From IMG/VR virus record IMGVR_UViG_3300034280_000343, positions 1 through 20,083 of that record: a stretch of DNA of 20,083 nucleotides, one strand, 5' to 3'. Below the pieces are notes generated by a model that was not told the DNA's origin, ran no database searches, and saw only the letters and a program-made list of their open reading frames with translations. Positions 1 to 8,416 of the stretch are shown piece by piece (positions within the stretch are counted from its first letter, which is position 1; every line of letters begins with the position of its first letter). The stretch is from a virus. The translations under genes and the position numbers were made by a program.

Positions 1-1
1 A

Positions 2-352
2 GCTGGATATTATTTTTATAATTTATACAAAAGAGGTGTACCAAGAAAGGAATCCGTACCAGGCTCAAACTTACGTGCATATAATGTCCGTTGGTGGATT
101 AAAGAAAATCCATACATTGATGCTGCAGGTGTTAGTCATGATACAGCCTATCAGAAATTATTTTGCATAGATGATCCAAGAAACAATTCAATAAAAATCC
201 GTAAATTTACGCTGACAGTTACAGCTGATTGTAATTTAGTTCGTGGCATATCAGTAGATACAATAGTAAGAATGTCAATAGGTGATGGTCAGGTAGAAGA
301 AATCACATACGATACATCAAACAATTCTATAACGATAACAGGTAAAGTATAA
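2..352 (+). CDS. C-terminal end of a virion (tail/baseplate-type) protein, 5' partial
   Basis: The frame beginning at base 2 is open from the window edge to a TAA at 350-352, giving 116 residues without a start codon, so the gene begins upstream. The fragment is rich in aromatic residues at first (GYYFYNLYKRG, RWWIKENPY) and ends in beta-strand-like alternating residues (RKFTLTVTADC, SITITGKV). It has no motif I recognise. Its stop overlaps the ATG of the next gene by one base (TAATG), so the two are probably co-translated. A tail or baseplate role is inferred only from the neighbours. Confidence 0.72.
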   Translation, partial: AGYYFYNLYKRGVPRKESVPGSNLRAYNVRWWIKENPYIDAAGVSHDTAYQKLFCIDDPRNNSIKIRKFTLTVTADCNLVRGISVDTIVRMSIGDGQVEEITYDTSNNSITITGKV

Positions 353-2826
353 TGGCATATAATTTCAATAATATAAGTTTAGAAAGTGTTGATAGTGCAG
401 GTAACACGTTAATGACTGCCTTGACTTTTACAGCTACAACCATTCCAGTATTGACTGAATATATGGCTATTGGTAACAGAGTTAAATTAACTTTGAGTGT
501 TGATGCTTCTGCAGGTGATGATTTTACTGATAAATGCATGAGAATAAATTTAGGATTATTTGTTAACAACAATGATGCTAATGCATTTCAATTTGGTTTT
601 GATTCTTTAGTATTTTTAACAACTTCTCCAACATTGTGTAGTTTTGTTGTTGGTACTGATCCACAGGCACCAAGCAGACATAATTTCATAGGTACAATGG
701 AGCGAAACATGGCAAGTACAGAAGCTACAATTGTAATTGAATTTTTTGTTACTACTGATTTATTAAATTATGTTTCAAGTAGTTTTAGTGTAAGCAATGA
801 AAGGAGATTTTTGAGTAATGAATTAAACACAAATTTTTATCCGTTAATAAACAGAACTCCATCTGTATATAGAAATGGTTCTAACATTGGTGTTGTTGGT
901 CAGGTATATGATTTTGCAACATTTGTTAAAAGTATTTTTAATGGTGCAGGTTCAAAATTTATGTTAATACCAGTTCAAAATAGATGGTATAATTCAGACT
1001 ATAATAATCCATCTGGAACATTACGTTTTATTAAAGAGATTGAAATAACCTGTCCATCACAAGTTGCATTGAATTTACCAAGTGTTACAGATATAACAGC
1101 TACATCTGGTCAGGGATTTGTTCAAAGTACAGATTCTGCATTTACAATTGTTAGTAATCAGCTATCATTATTTGAAGATAATAGTGTTAGGATTTTAATG
1201 AGTGGATTGGCTAAGACTGGAATAGTTACTAATCCACCTGTGACTGGAATCAAAGCAACTGTAATAAGACTGGATGACATATCCAATACTCAAGATATGT
1301 TTGTTGATCTGCAGATGTCTGATGTTGAAATACCACAGCTTGCTGTTGCTCCTGCATTGTTAGATGGAATAATTTATACTCCATCTGATTGGTTTGAAGA
1401 TGTTCCTAATCCAGATGATGTAGAAGTACAGTTTATTCTTGATGGAACACAATTAAGTCCTAATGGCAGGTATAGAATTATTATCTGTGTTTATGATGAT
1501 GCTAATCAGGATTATGTTACATCACATATTACACCAGAATTGACTGCTACTTATGTTGAACCAGTTGTGCCTACAATAACAGGTTACATGAGTGTTTATA
1601 ACAAAGAATTTAGTGGTAATGAATTAACTGTTAGTCCACATCAGCGTGTAAAAGCTACAATTGAAATAGACAAGACAAGTTACAATGCTCAATTAACAGC
1701 ATTAGGTATAGTAGGTGCTTTTGATGGTTCTTTGTTTAATGTTAATTGTGCTTTGACTGCAAGACCGAATGCTTTTACACCAACGCAAGGATATTTTGCA
1801 AATACCTTAACACCACCTTTGAACAATGAAATATTGACTTCAAACATGGTAAAGAAAACTGATAATGCAACAACATTAAGACTAGAAGCATTATTTAGGA
1901 TTGAAGAAGAATATGCAAATACATCAAACATATTTACCTGGACATTAAATTTTAATCAGCCTACATTTACAATTGGTCAGACTACATTAAACAGAATTAT
2001 ATTTGAACAGAAACTGGATGTTACTAACTTTGAAAATGATGTATTTGCACCTAACTTATTAGCTGTTAGATTCTATGATGCTGATTTATATCCTGCATCA
2101 AAAGTGCCTGTATTGAATATTTGCAACAAACGTTATTTAGTTGCAGAGGTAGAAAAAGACCCTGGATTCACAGGTACAATAAATCTGGTTGCCACAATTT
2201 ATCCTGCAAACAGTTTAGGAGCAACAACAAGTAGTGCAATTGAAGAAGAAGAAGATTGGGTACCATTCACAATACAGATGGCTCAAGAATTTAGTGGTAA
2301 ATTGGATTCAGTAGAAACAAGTTTTGGTTCTGATGATTTTGCTTCATTTGTTATTAACGTTAATCAGTTAACACTTGGTCAGGAATATTGGGTAACTGCC
2401 ATAGCATTCCAGACTGATCCTGACTATTGCCCAATTGGGTTGACTAACAACATCAAAATAGATACAATTAACTTTACTGGTGGTTGGAATATAACAGTTG
2501 ATCTAGGATTCTTAATAACTGAAATATTAGCACATCCTGACTATGTTGGTGGTATTAACAAAGCACGTTACAGAGTTATTGATCCACCTACAAATGTATT
2601 AGTAGGAACAACACAAACAATAGTAGGTAGTGTTTTAACTGTGTTAAATATCCGTTCAAGTACACCATCAGTATTATTACAGGTTCAAGTTGATGCGGAT
2701 TTTGACCCAGGTACTGGACCACATACAGTTAGACATGAATTAAATTTAGTAATAAATTTACCTGCATACGGACCAATTACTACTAATTTAGATACAAATA
2801 GTTATATTTGCATTGACCTTGGATAA
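352..2826 (+). CDS. Large beta-rich virion structural protein, 824 aa
   Basis: This frame encodes 824 residues starting at an ATG that overlaps the preceding stop. The sequence is dominated by Thr, Ser, Asn, Val and Ile in alternating patterns, with few Lys or Cys, as in proteins made of stacked beta-sandwich domains. Similar segments appear at intervals (for example GLFVNNN near residue 70 and ITGYMSVYNKEFSGNE near 410), which suggests several Ig-like units, though I cannot prove internal repeats by eye. There is no signal peptide or membrane segment. Between a virion gene fragment and a tail-type gene, it is most likely a tail, baseplate or appendage protein. I do not recognise the family. 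Confidence 0.8.
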   Translation: MAYNFNNISLESVDSAGNTLMTALTFTATTIPVLTEYMAIGNRVKLTLSVDASAGDDFTDKCMRINLGLFVNNNDANAFQFGFDSLVFLTTSPTLCSFVVGTDPQAPSRHNFIGTMERNMASTEATIVIEFFVTTDLLNYVSSSFSVSNERRFLSNELNTNFYPLINRTPSVYRNGSNIGVVGQVYDFATFVKSIFNGAGSKFMLIPVQNRWYNSDYNNPSGTLRFIKEIEITCPSQVALNLPSVTDITATSGQGFVQSTDSAFTIVSNQLSLFEDNSVRILMSGLAKTGIVTNPPVTGIKATVIRLDDISNTQDMFVDLQMSDVEIPQLAVAPALLDGIIYTPSDWFEDVPNPDDVEVQFILDGTQLSPNGRYRIIICVYDDANQDYVTSHITPELTATYVEPVVPTITGYMSVYNKEFSGNELTVSPHQRVKATIEIDKTSYNAQLTALGIVGAFDGSLFNVNCALTARPNAFTPTQGYFANTLTPPLNNEILTSNMVKKTDNATTLRLEALFRIEEEYANTSNIFTWTLNFNQPTFTIGQTTLNRIIFEQKLDVTNFENDVFAPNLLAVRFYDADLYPASKVPVLNICNKRYLVAEVEKDPGFTGTINLVATIYPANSLGATTSSAIEEEEDWVPFTIQMAQEFSGKLDSVETSFGSDDFASFVINVNQLTLGQEYWVTAIAFQTDPDYCPIGLTNNIKIDTINFTGGWNITVDLGFLITEILAHPDYVGGINKARYRVIDPPTNVLVGTTQTIVGSVLTVLNIRSSTPSVLLQVQVDADFDPGTGPHTVRHELNLVINLPAYGPITTNLDTNSYICIDLG

Positions 2827-2835
2827 AAAAATATT

Positions 2836-3786
2836 ATGGATATAACTTATAATGTTACATATACACCAGAAAACAGTTTAACGTATAGTTTCAGACAACC
2901 TGTTCCTATACGTTATGTCTGTCCTCCATTACCACCAGAATTTATTTTTGAAGTAGGTGATGCATGGAATTGTAATTTGTGTGGAAGTGATGTTGAGTTT
3001 TTTGCACCTTATTTGCGTGGTGATATTATTCCTTTTCAGACAGGATTTGTTGATGAATTTAATCAGCCTAATGATATTTTAACTGCAGGTTTTTTTAATA
3101 GTGTTGGTAGTGATTATTATATAAAGGTTAGTTTATTAGATTGCTGTGATGTTTTGATTAGTGATGAAATAGATGTATTTTCAGAATCTTGGTGGGTAGG
3201 ACATAGTGTTGGAACTGGTAGTCTTCAAACATGGTTTGTTAATACAGGATTATTCCCTACAGACTTGACATGTTGGAGATTAAAGATTGAGATTTACAAG
3301 AAAGATGATGAGGGTGATCCTGTTTTAGATACCGAAGTTTACACGCAATTCTTTAAAGAGATTCCAGAATGTGGATTTACTCAATCAGCATTGATTGAAT
3401 CAACTTATGCTGATTTTGACTGCAATGGTAACTATTACGGTACATTACAAAACTATTTAGGTCCTACAAATACAGCATACTTTAATAGCATGAGAGTATG
3501 GGGTGAACTTGAATGGATAGGCAGTTCAGAATCTGCAACATTGAATGATAGAAATGTAGTTATAAATAAGACAATTACAGAAAATTATAAGATTATTTCA
3601 GGTGTATATCCACCATATTTCATCAGAAAACTGGATCAAACGGTGAGAGGTAATTCAGTTACTGTTGATGGTAATGTATATCAGAATTTTGATTATGACC
3701 AGAAAAGCGATGAATCCAGAATGTTTGCTATTGACATAACATTTGATAAAAAATGTTTATTAGATAACAATCGCTGCGACATCTAA
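2836..3786 (+). CDS. Virion protein of unknown function, 316 aa, probably tail/baseplate
   Basis: The ATG at 2836 follows the previous stop by nine A/T bases and gives 316 residues. Aromatic residues and paired cysteines are frequent (CNLCG near residue 46, LDCCD near 102, a final CDI). The C-terminal third (IRKLDQTVRGNSVTVDGN and following) looks like a compact beta domain. There is no signal peptide, transmembrane segment or enzyme motif. It shares cysteine-rich, Asp/Asn-rich composition with its neighbours and lies just upstream of the putative major tail protein, so a structural tail or baseplate role is inferred. The exact function is unknown. Confidence 0.8.
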   Translation: MDITYNVTYTPENSLTYSFRQPVPIRYVCPPLPPEFIFEVGDAWNCNLCGSDVEFFAPYLRGDIIPFQTGFVDEFNQPNDILTAGFFNSVGSDYYIKVSLLDCCDVLISDEIDVFSESWWVGHSVGTGSLQTWFVNTGLFPTDLTCWRLKIEIYKKDDEGDPVLDTEVYTQFFKEIPECGFTQSALIESTYADFDCNGNYYGTLQNYLGPTNTAYFNSMRVWGELEWIGSSESATLNDRNVVINKTITENYKIISGVYPPYFIRKLDQTVRGNSVTVDGNVYQNFDYDQKSDESRMFAIDITFDKKCLLDNNRCDI

Positions 3787-3797
3787 AGGTGAGAGGG

Positions 3798-3816
3798 TTT
3801 GCTGACAGATAGCAAA
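3798..3816 (+). promoter_or_regulatory. Leader hairpin upstream of the putative major tail gene
   Basis: TTTGCT at 3798-3803 pairs with AGCAAA at 3811-3816 around a seven-base loop (GACAGAT). It lies 26 bases before the chosen start at 3843. The capsid gene leader has a hairpin of the same shape (10962-10978) with a T-A pair here where that one has C-G. An A/T-rich stretch then leads to the ATG. No terminator-like T run follows, so a role in RNA stability or translation is more plausible than termination. Confidence 0.4.
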
Positions 3817-3842
3817 TTTTGTTGATTTTAAATTTATTAAAA

Positions 3843-4718
3843 ATGAATTACGATTTTATAAAAATAATCACAGGTGTATTTGGACAATGCCCACCATGTA
3901 TTGACACGGACAATGTACCAAACTACCTATGTGACCCTTGTGATACTACAGTTTATTCTGGTGGTATTGCAGGATGGGTTGCAAAAAAATGTAAATATAC
4001 TTTTGATGACATTACTGATTCAGCTGAATGGTATGATGCTATTGAAGCTAAAGAAGTTTTCGGTAGAATCAATGGTTCCAGAATCAGCGGTGGTTTAACT
4101 GCTCCTGACTTTACTACTAAAAAACGTGGTAGTTGTGGTCAAGAAGAAATTGTTAAGCAGTCCAGAACTGTTTCTTTGACAGATGCTGAAAATGATGCAA
4201 ACTTTAGCATTGATGAAATGTATAATTTCTTAGCTATTCCTGCAAAGCATTCTGGCTATGAATTTGGTTTTGTTACTTGCGATGGTAGATTTTTAGGTTG
4301 GTATGAAAACGTTGCTGTACGTGCGTTTTATCAGATTGCAGAAACAGATGAAGATGATTCATACTGGACAGCTGAATTTAGATTTAACGAAAGTTTAGGT
4401 AACTTTAGTCAGCAGCAGTTATCATTCTTACTTGATCTACCTGCAAATGTTTGTTGGGTTGTATCAATTGCTTGTCAAGGTTTGGCAGGTGCTACAACTG
4501 TTCCTAATGGTGGTACATTGCAGATTGTTGGTACTGTTACTCCTGGTAATGCTACTAATCCAATATTGAATTATAGTGTTGTTAACGGTACAGGCACTGC
4601 AACAATTGATGCACTTACTGGATTGTTGACAGGTACTGGTGTAGGTACAGTAACAGTAATTGTTTCTGCTACAGATGCAAGTGGTGTTACTTGTTCTGTT
4701 GAAATTGAAGTAGTATAA
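3843..4718 (+). CDS. Putative major tail (tube) protein with C-terminal Ig-like domain, 291 aa
   Basis: I chose the ATG at 3843, which gives 291 aa. A TTG at 3819 would add eight residues but falls in the A/T leader next to the hairpin. Residues about 1-210 form the main domain, with paired Cys near the N-terminus (CPPC, CDPC) and a KKRGSCGQEE segment. Residues about 220-291 look like a bacterial Ig-like (BIG2-type) domain, with TLQIVGTVTPGN, TGTATIDALTGLLTGTGVGT and a final VEIEVV. Phage tail tube proteins such as lambda gpV carry a similar C-terminal Ig-like domain, and a strong terminator follows as expected for an abundant protein. The assignment is inference. Another abundant virion protein, such as a decoration protein, remains possible. 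Confidence 0.75.
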   Translation: MNYDFIKIITGVFGQCPPCIDTDNVPNYLCDPCDTTVYSGGIAGWVAKKCKYTFDDITDSAEWYDAIEAKEVFGRINGSRISGGLTAPDFTTKKRGSCGQEEIVKQSRTVSLTDAENDANFSIDEMYNFLAIPAKHSGYEFGFVTCDGRFLGWYENVAVRAFYQIAETDEDDSYWTAEFRFNESLGNFSQQQLSFLLDLPANVCWVVSIACQGLAGATTVPNGGTLQIVGTVTPGNATNPILNYSVVNGTGTATIDALTGLLTGTGVGTVTVIVSATDASGVTCSVEIEVV

Positions 4719-4737
4719 ATTGTTGATAAAAAGTCTG

Positions 4738-4766
4738 CAGGGTAGTGTAAAAGCTACCCTGTTTTT
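4738..4766 (+). terminator. Intrinsic terminator after the putative major tail gene
   Basis: CAGGGTAG (4738-4745) pairs perfectly with CTACCCTG (4754-4761) around an eight-base loop, followed by five T at 4762-4766. It separates the tail-type genes from the portal gene, whose leader directly follows the T run. The inner GGGTAG/CTACCC stem recurs in the terminator after the capsid gene. Confidence 0.8.
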
Positions 4767-4778
4767 AAATTTAACAAA

Positions 4779-6509
4779 ATGAATATAGAACAATATTTGG
4801 AGTTCATGGATGAAATTGCAGTTGGATTATTAAGTCCACCAATACATCCGTTTAAAGAGGAATGGAAGCGCATTTACGAAGAGATTAAACCCCATTTCTA
4901 CGGCAAAGTACCACCTGTTTTAGATGTTGCTTTCCCCAATGAAGAACCAAATATTTTAAATTACAGAAAAGCTACCTATCAGCCAAAGACAGAATCACCA
5001 CTTGTCAAGGCAATAACTGAACTGAATAGGTTGTTGAGTTCTGCAAAGCATTCCATAAAGTTTGAGAATATGGAGATGCAAAAGTATATTGAAGATAAAA
5101 AGTTTGGTGATCAGGATTTGACCAGATATTTTTTCAATATATTTATTCCTAACAGGATATTAGACCCGAACGCTGTTTTGTTGGTTAATCCTGTAAACAT
5201 AGTTGACGAAACACAAAAGGTGGATATTGAATTGTCAATAGTGCCATCTGACCGAATTATATTTAATGACCCTGACTATAAGCTGTTAATATATAAGGGT
5301 ATCAATAAGAAAAAATACAGCACGTTTGCATTACAGCAGCCACTTTGGTATCATGTTATAACAGATGAATTTTATGCTGAAATTAGAAGCATTGATGGTA
5401 AATCTGAATTGACTGTATTGTATCAGCATGAATCTGGTTTAATGCCTTGGATAACTTTGGGTGGTAGAGCAGTTCCACAATATGATATTTATGGTAATAC
5501 ATTTGTTGTTTATAAATCTGATTTTAGTCCTGCTATCCCTTATTTGAATGATGCTGCTATCTTTGACAATCAGCATAAATCAGTAATGTTATCAACCTGT
5601 TTCCCTATCAAATTTGTTGAGGGTGTTGACTGCCATAGCTGTCATGGTGTTGGTTACGTTATGGATAAGAATGACCATGACCACACAATAAGCTGTAATA
5701 CCTGTCATGGACATGGTAAGATATTATCTATTAGTCCGCTAGCTGCTTATAACATCAATCCGACTACAAACAGATTTCCAGATGCTAATGCAAGTACACC
5801 TGTTGATCCTATCAGATTCTATTCTCCTGACACTTCTACAATTGAGTTGACTAAGACTGTAGCCAATGAAAGTTTGTTGAAAGCAGAGAATGTATTGAAC
5901 CTAAACAGGACCATAAATTCTGTTCAGTCTGGTGTGGCTAAAGAGATGGACAGAGAATCTGAATATATTGAGATTGGTAAAATATCAGATGATGTTTATA
6001 GTAAATTAGAAGATTTGCTTTATATTATCCAGGGATTAGTTTTCATGGATAATGATAGCATGATAACGGTTAATAAGCCTATCAGTTTTGACTTAAAATC
6101 TGAAACAGAATTGTTAGCAGAGTTTACAGCATCACAGAAAGGACAGCCTGCTGCAATCAGATATGAAGCATACAGAAACTATATGGATAGAAGATTTAGT
6201 TCTGATGCTGTAGCCAGACAGATTGCTGATATTTGTGCAATGTACACTTCAATCTATCTATACACACCAGATGAAATTAATGTCATGATTGGTACTGGTA
6301 GCATTACTCAAGAAGATGCAGTAAAAGCTACATTTGTTTTTGATGCTGTTACTACATTATACTATGTTGAGAATTACGACATAATGACTAATGATTTTAA
6401 TGCTATCAATAATGAATTAGACCGTATCTTAGCACCTAAATTAGAATCAGCACAAAGTGTAATATTACCCGAACAACAAAGTTTTGAAGAGCAGAATCCA
6501 CCTGAATAA
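4779..6509 (+). CDS. Portal protein with inserted DnaJ-type zinc module, 576 aa
   Basis: The 576-aa length, acidic and helical composition and position just before a MuF-like gene fit a phage portal, the dodecameric ring at the DNA entry vertex. The C-terminal half has the long helical stretch usual for portals (about 365-470). The oddity is a pair of CxxCxGxG motifs, CHSCHGVG at residues 285-292 and CNTCHGHG at 306-313, separated by a His/Asp-rich loop (DKNDHDH). This is the pattern of DnaJ zinc fingers and should bind at least one zinc ion. A/T-rich bases precede the start, which sits 12 bases after the terminator T run. Portal identity rests on size, composition and gene order rather than on a decisive motif. 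Confidence 0.75.
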   Translation: MNIEQYLEFMDEIAVGLLSPPIHPFKEEWKRIYEEIKPHFYGKVPPVLDVAFPNEEPNILNYRKATYQPKTESPLVKAITELNRLLSSAKHSIKFENMEMQKYIEDKKFGDQDLTRYFFNIFIPNRILDPNAVLLVNPVNIVDETQKVDIELSIVPSDRIIFNDPDYKLLIYKGINKKKYSTFALQQPLWYHVITDEFYAEIRSIDGKSELTVLYQHESGLMPWITLGGRAVPQYDIYGNTFVVYKSDFSPAIPYLNDAAIFDNQHKSVMLSTCFPIKFVEGVDCHSCHGVGYVMDKNDHDHTISCNTCHGHGKILSISPLAAYNINPTTNRFPDANASTPVDPIRFYSPDTSTIELTKTVANESLLKAENVLNLNRTINSVQSGVAKEMDRESEYIEIGKISDDVYSKLEDLLYIIQGLVFMDNDSMITVNKPISFDLKSETELLAEFTASQKGQPAAIRYEAYRNYMDRRFSSDAVARQIADICAMYTSIYLYTPDEINVMIGTGSITQEDAVKATFVFDAVTTLYYVENYDIMTNDFNAINNELDRILAPKLESAQSVILPEQQSFEEQNPPE

Positions 6510-6512
6510 TAA

Positions 6513-8030
6513 ATGGCAGATTTAGATAAACCATACAGAATTACAGAAAGGGTTAACGGTATATTAGAGAAAACACTAAATACCGTTGAACCTAAATTTG
6601 TTAAGCAGGTAGTTGAATGGGTTGGTAAGTTCCAGACATCTTCTGGTAACTTGACAAGGTCTAAATCAAATAAGGATAGGATAGCAACTTTTAAGACAGC
6701 CATTGAAAGACATCTTCAACGTGCAGGTTATTATGACATGATTAGTAAGTTTCTTGTAGGATTTGATGAAATGTCAGCAGCACAAACGGAGATTCAACAA
6801 GATCTAAATGCTATCAGTTTAACAAAAAGTTTTTTGAATACCTTCAAACGTGTTGCAATAAATCAGGTTATTACTAACATGGAAAAACAAGGATTATTAA
6901 CAGCTTTAATAAATCCTTTGCGTAATCAGTTAAACATTGCAGTTAATCAGGGTAGTTCATTATCTGATACTGTTGCATCCATCAGAGGTCAGTTAGAAAC
7001 TACAGAGAAAAGACAGGGTATATTGAAGAAACTTAGTCTGCAGTCAACCAGAGATGCATTAGGGCAATATGATGGAGTTGTGAATGAAGCAGTCCGTAAA
7101 ACTTATAAACTTGATGCAATTTTATATGTTGGTAGCTTGGTTAAAGATTCACGTGCGCAATGTGAACGTTGGACACAATACATGGATAACGGCAAGCGTG
7201 GTCTGATACTATTTGAACAGCTTGAACAGGAAATAATGTGGGCTGATGCAAACGGTACTGGAATGATACCTAACACTACTCCAGAGAATTTCTGTCAAAA
7301 TCGTGGCGGTTTTAATTGCAGACATGTAGCCTATCCTGTTAGGAATCCGAATAAGATTACAACGGCAGGCAATGTTAGTGAAAAAGTAGATGCTGATATA
7401 AGTGCAAAGGAGCAACAGGCAGCAATACAGAAACTAAAAGTACCAGAAGTTAAGTTAGGTTTTGATAAAAAATATGATGATTTTATTAATAATGAAGAAA
7501 TTACTGATGAAGCTAAAATATTAATTGATAAATTAGAAAAACCTAAAGATATTATATCAAATAAAAAAGGTTCATATTATATTGCTTCTGATAAAAAAAT
7601 ATACATGGATAAAAATGATAAAAAAGATGTTTTTACACATGAATATGGACATCATATAGATAATATATCAAATAGAGTATCTCTAAGTAAAGAATTTATA
7701 CAAGCATCTAATGATGATGGTTTATATTTAAAAAATTTATTTAAAGGACAAAATTTATATGAAGAATTAAGAAAAGAATGGAAAGGTAAAAGAGAATATT
7801 ATGGTGCATCAGATATTTTAGATTCTTTATCAGCTGGTTTATTTTTTGATAAATATTATATGCCAGGTCATGGTAAAAGATATTATAAAAATAAAGAATT
7901 AAGACATAAAGAAAATTTTGCAAATATATTTGAAGCATGGTCAAAATCAGATAAAAATTCAATAAAAAATATAGAAAAATACTTTCCAAATCTTTACAAA
8001 GAATTTATTAAAATTATTGAAACATTATGA
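6513..8030 (+). CDS. MuF-like head morphogenesis protein fused to a C-terminal HExxH metallopeptidase (toxin-like) domain, 505 aa
   Basis: Residues about 1-285 look like a MuF/SPP1 gp7-type minor head protein. They are largely helical and end in the family's typical elements: DSRAQCERW at 212-220, then the NRGGFNCRHVAYPV block at 263-276 with C261, C269 and H271. From about residue 310 the composition changes to Lys, Asp, Asn and Tyr with much lower G+C. This C-terminal part contains HEYGHH at 376-381 (an HExxH zinc-peptidase site: H376, E377, H380), then DILDSLSAG at 434-442, GHGKRYY at 452-458 and KENFANIF around E467, a likely third zinc ligand. Such C-terminal enzyme domains on MuF proteins are described as polymorphic toxins of temperate phages. 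The domain could instead be a virion protease acting on host or cell-wall targets. The 64-aa gene overlaps its stop. Confidence 0.85.
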   Translation: MADLDKPYRITERVNGILEKTLNTVEPKFVKQVVEWVGKFQTSSGNLTRSKSNKDRIATFKTAIERHLQRAGYYDMISKFLVGFDEMSAAQTEIQQDLNAISLTKSFLNTFKRVAINQVITNMEKQGLLTALINPLRNQLNIAVNQGSSLSDTVASIRGQLETTEKRQGILKKLSLQSTRDALGQYDGVVNEAVRKTYKLDAILYVGSLVKDSRAQCERWTQYMDNGKRGLILFEQLEQEIMWADANGTGMIPNTTPENFCQNRGGFNCRHVAYPVRNPNKITTAGNVSEKVDADISAKEQQAAIQKLKVPEVKLGFDKKYDDFINNEEITDEAKILIDKLEKPKDIISNKKGSYYIASDKKIYMDKNDKKDVFTHEYGHHIDNISNRVSLSKEFIQASNDDGLYLKNLFKGQNLYEELRKEWKGKREYYGASDILDSLSAGLFFDKYYMPGHGKRYYKNKELRHKENFANIFEAWSKSDKNSIKNIEKYFPNLYKEFIKIIETL

Positions 8031-8221
8031 AAGAGTTAGTTGAAGAATATGTAAAAGTTTTTGGAGAAGAACCAGGTATTATTGGAATATATTGGAATAA
8101 TTTTGATAGGTTAGAAGAAAATATATCTAATGCTATTAAGACTAAAAAACCTTACAATGAGTTAGATTTATTAACTGATGAAGAAATAAAATTATTTAAC
8201 AAAGGTAAATTGATGTTTTAA
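8027..8221 (+). CDS. Small acidic protein overlapping the MuF-metallopeptidase gene; candidate immunity protein, 64 aa
   Basis: The ATG overlaps the preceding TGA as ATGA, giving 64 residues. It is acidic, with no signal peptide, membrane segment or cysteine. Visible features are an N-terminal helix (KELVEEYVKVFGEEP), a central IGIYWNN, and a charged tail (LLTDEEIKLFNKGK). It shares the low G+C of the metallopeptidase segment (about 25% by hand count over 8041-8160), and composition returns to the phage background at its end. Small size, acidity, coupling to a toxin-like domain and shared composition are what an immunity protein would show. No family is recognised, so this is inference. Confidence 0.75.
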   Translation: MKELVEEYVKVFGEEPGIIGIYWNNFDRLEENISNAIKTKKPYNELDLLTDEEIKLFNKGKLMF

Positions 8222-8222
8222 A

Positions 8223-8414
8223 ATGATAATAATCAGAGCAGTCAATAAGCAGACGCAAGCAACACATGAGTTCACTCCTACAGAATGGTATGAAGTGCAA
8301 AAATCAAATCAGTATCTTTATTCTGGCACTGTATTTAAGGAGGTTCAAAACACTAATCCGATACAGCCTAAAGTAGTTCAAAAATCTGGTCGTGGATGTG
8401 GCTGCAAAAAATAG
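8223..8414 (+). CDS. Small hypothetical phage protein with GCGC tail, 63 aa
   Basis: Sixty-three residues start one base after the previous stop. The N-terminal part looks like a small beta/alpha unit (IIIRAVNKQT, then FTPTEWYEVQ). A flexible linker follows, then a basic, cysteine-containing end (SGRGCGCKK). G+C is back near 38% over 8221-8280, unlike the cassette just upstream, so this gene belongs to the core head operon. Function is unknown. The two Cys in GCGC could bind metal or form a disulfide, but nothing else supports this. Confidence 0.7.
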   Translation: MIIIRAVNKQTQATHEFTPTEWYEVQKSNQYLYSGTVFKEVQNTNPIQPKVVQKSGRGCGCKK

Positions 8415-8416
8415 AT

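Noticed and set aside
3819-3842. TTG start giving an eight-residue longer tail-type protein
   Set aside because: The extension would translate the A/T-rich leader right after the hairpin. ATG at 3843 has the leader layout seen at other genes of this window.
3874-4098. 74-codon plus-strand frame inside the 291-aa gene
   Set aside because: It overlaps the real frame, which has an Ig-like domain, a leader and a terminator. The shifted frame has no start signal of its own.
4464-4793. 109-codon minus-strand frame over the end of the tail-type gene and the terminator
   Set aside because: It crosses the plus-strand terminator and the portal start, and its Asn/Thr/Ser/Cys-rich sequence is what the Ig-like domain gives when read backwards.
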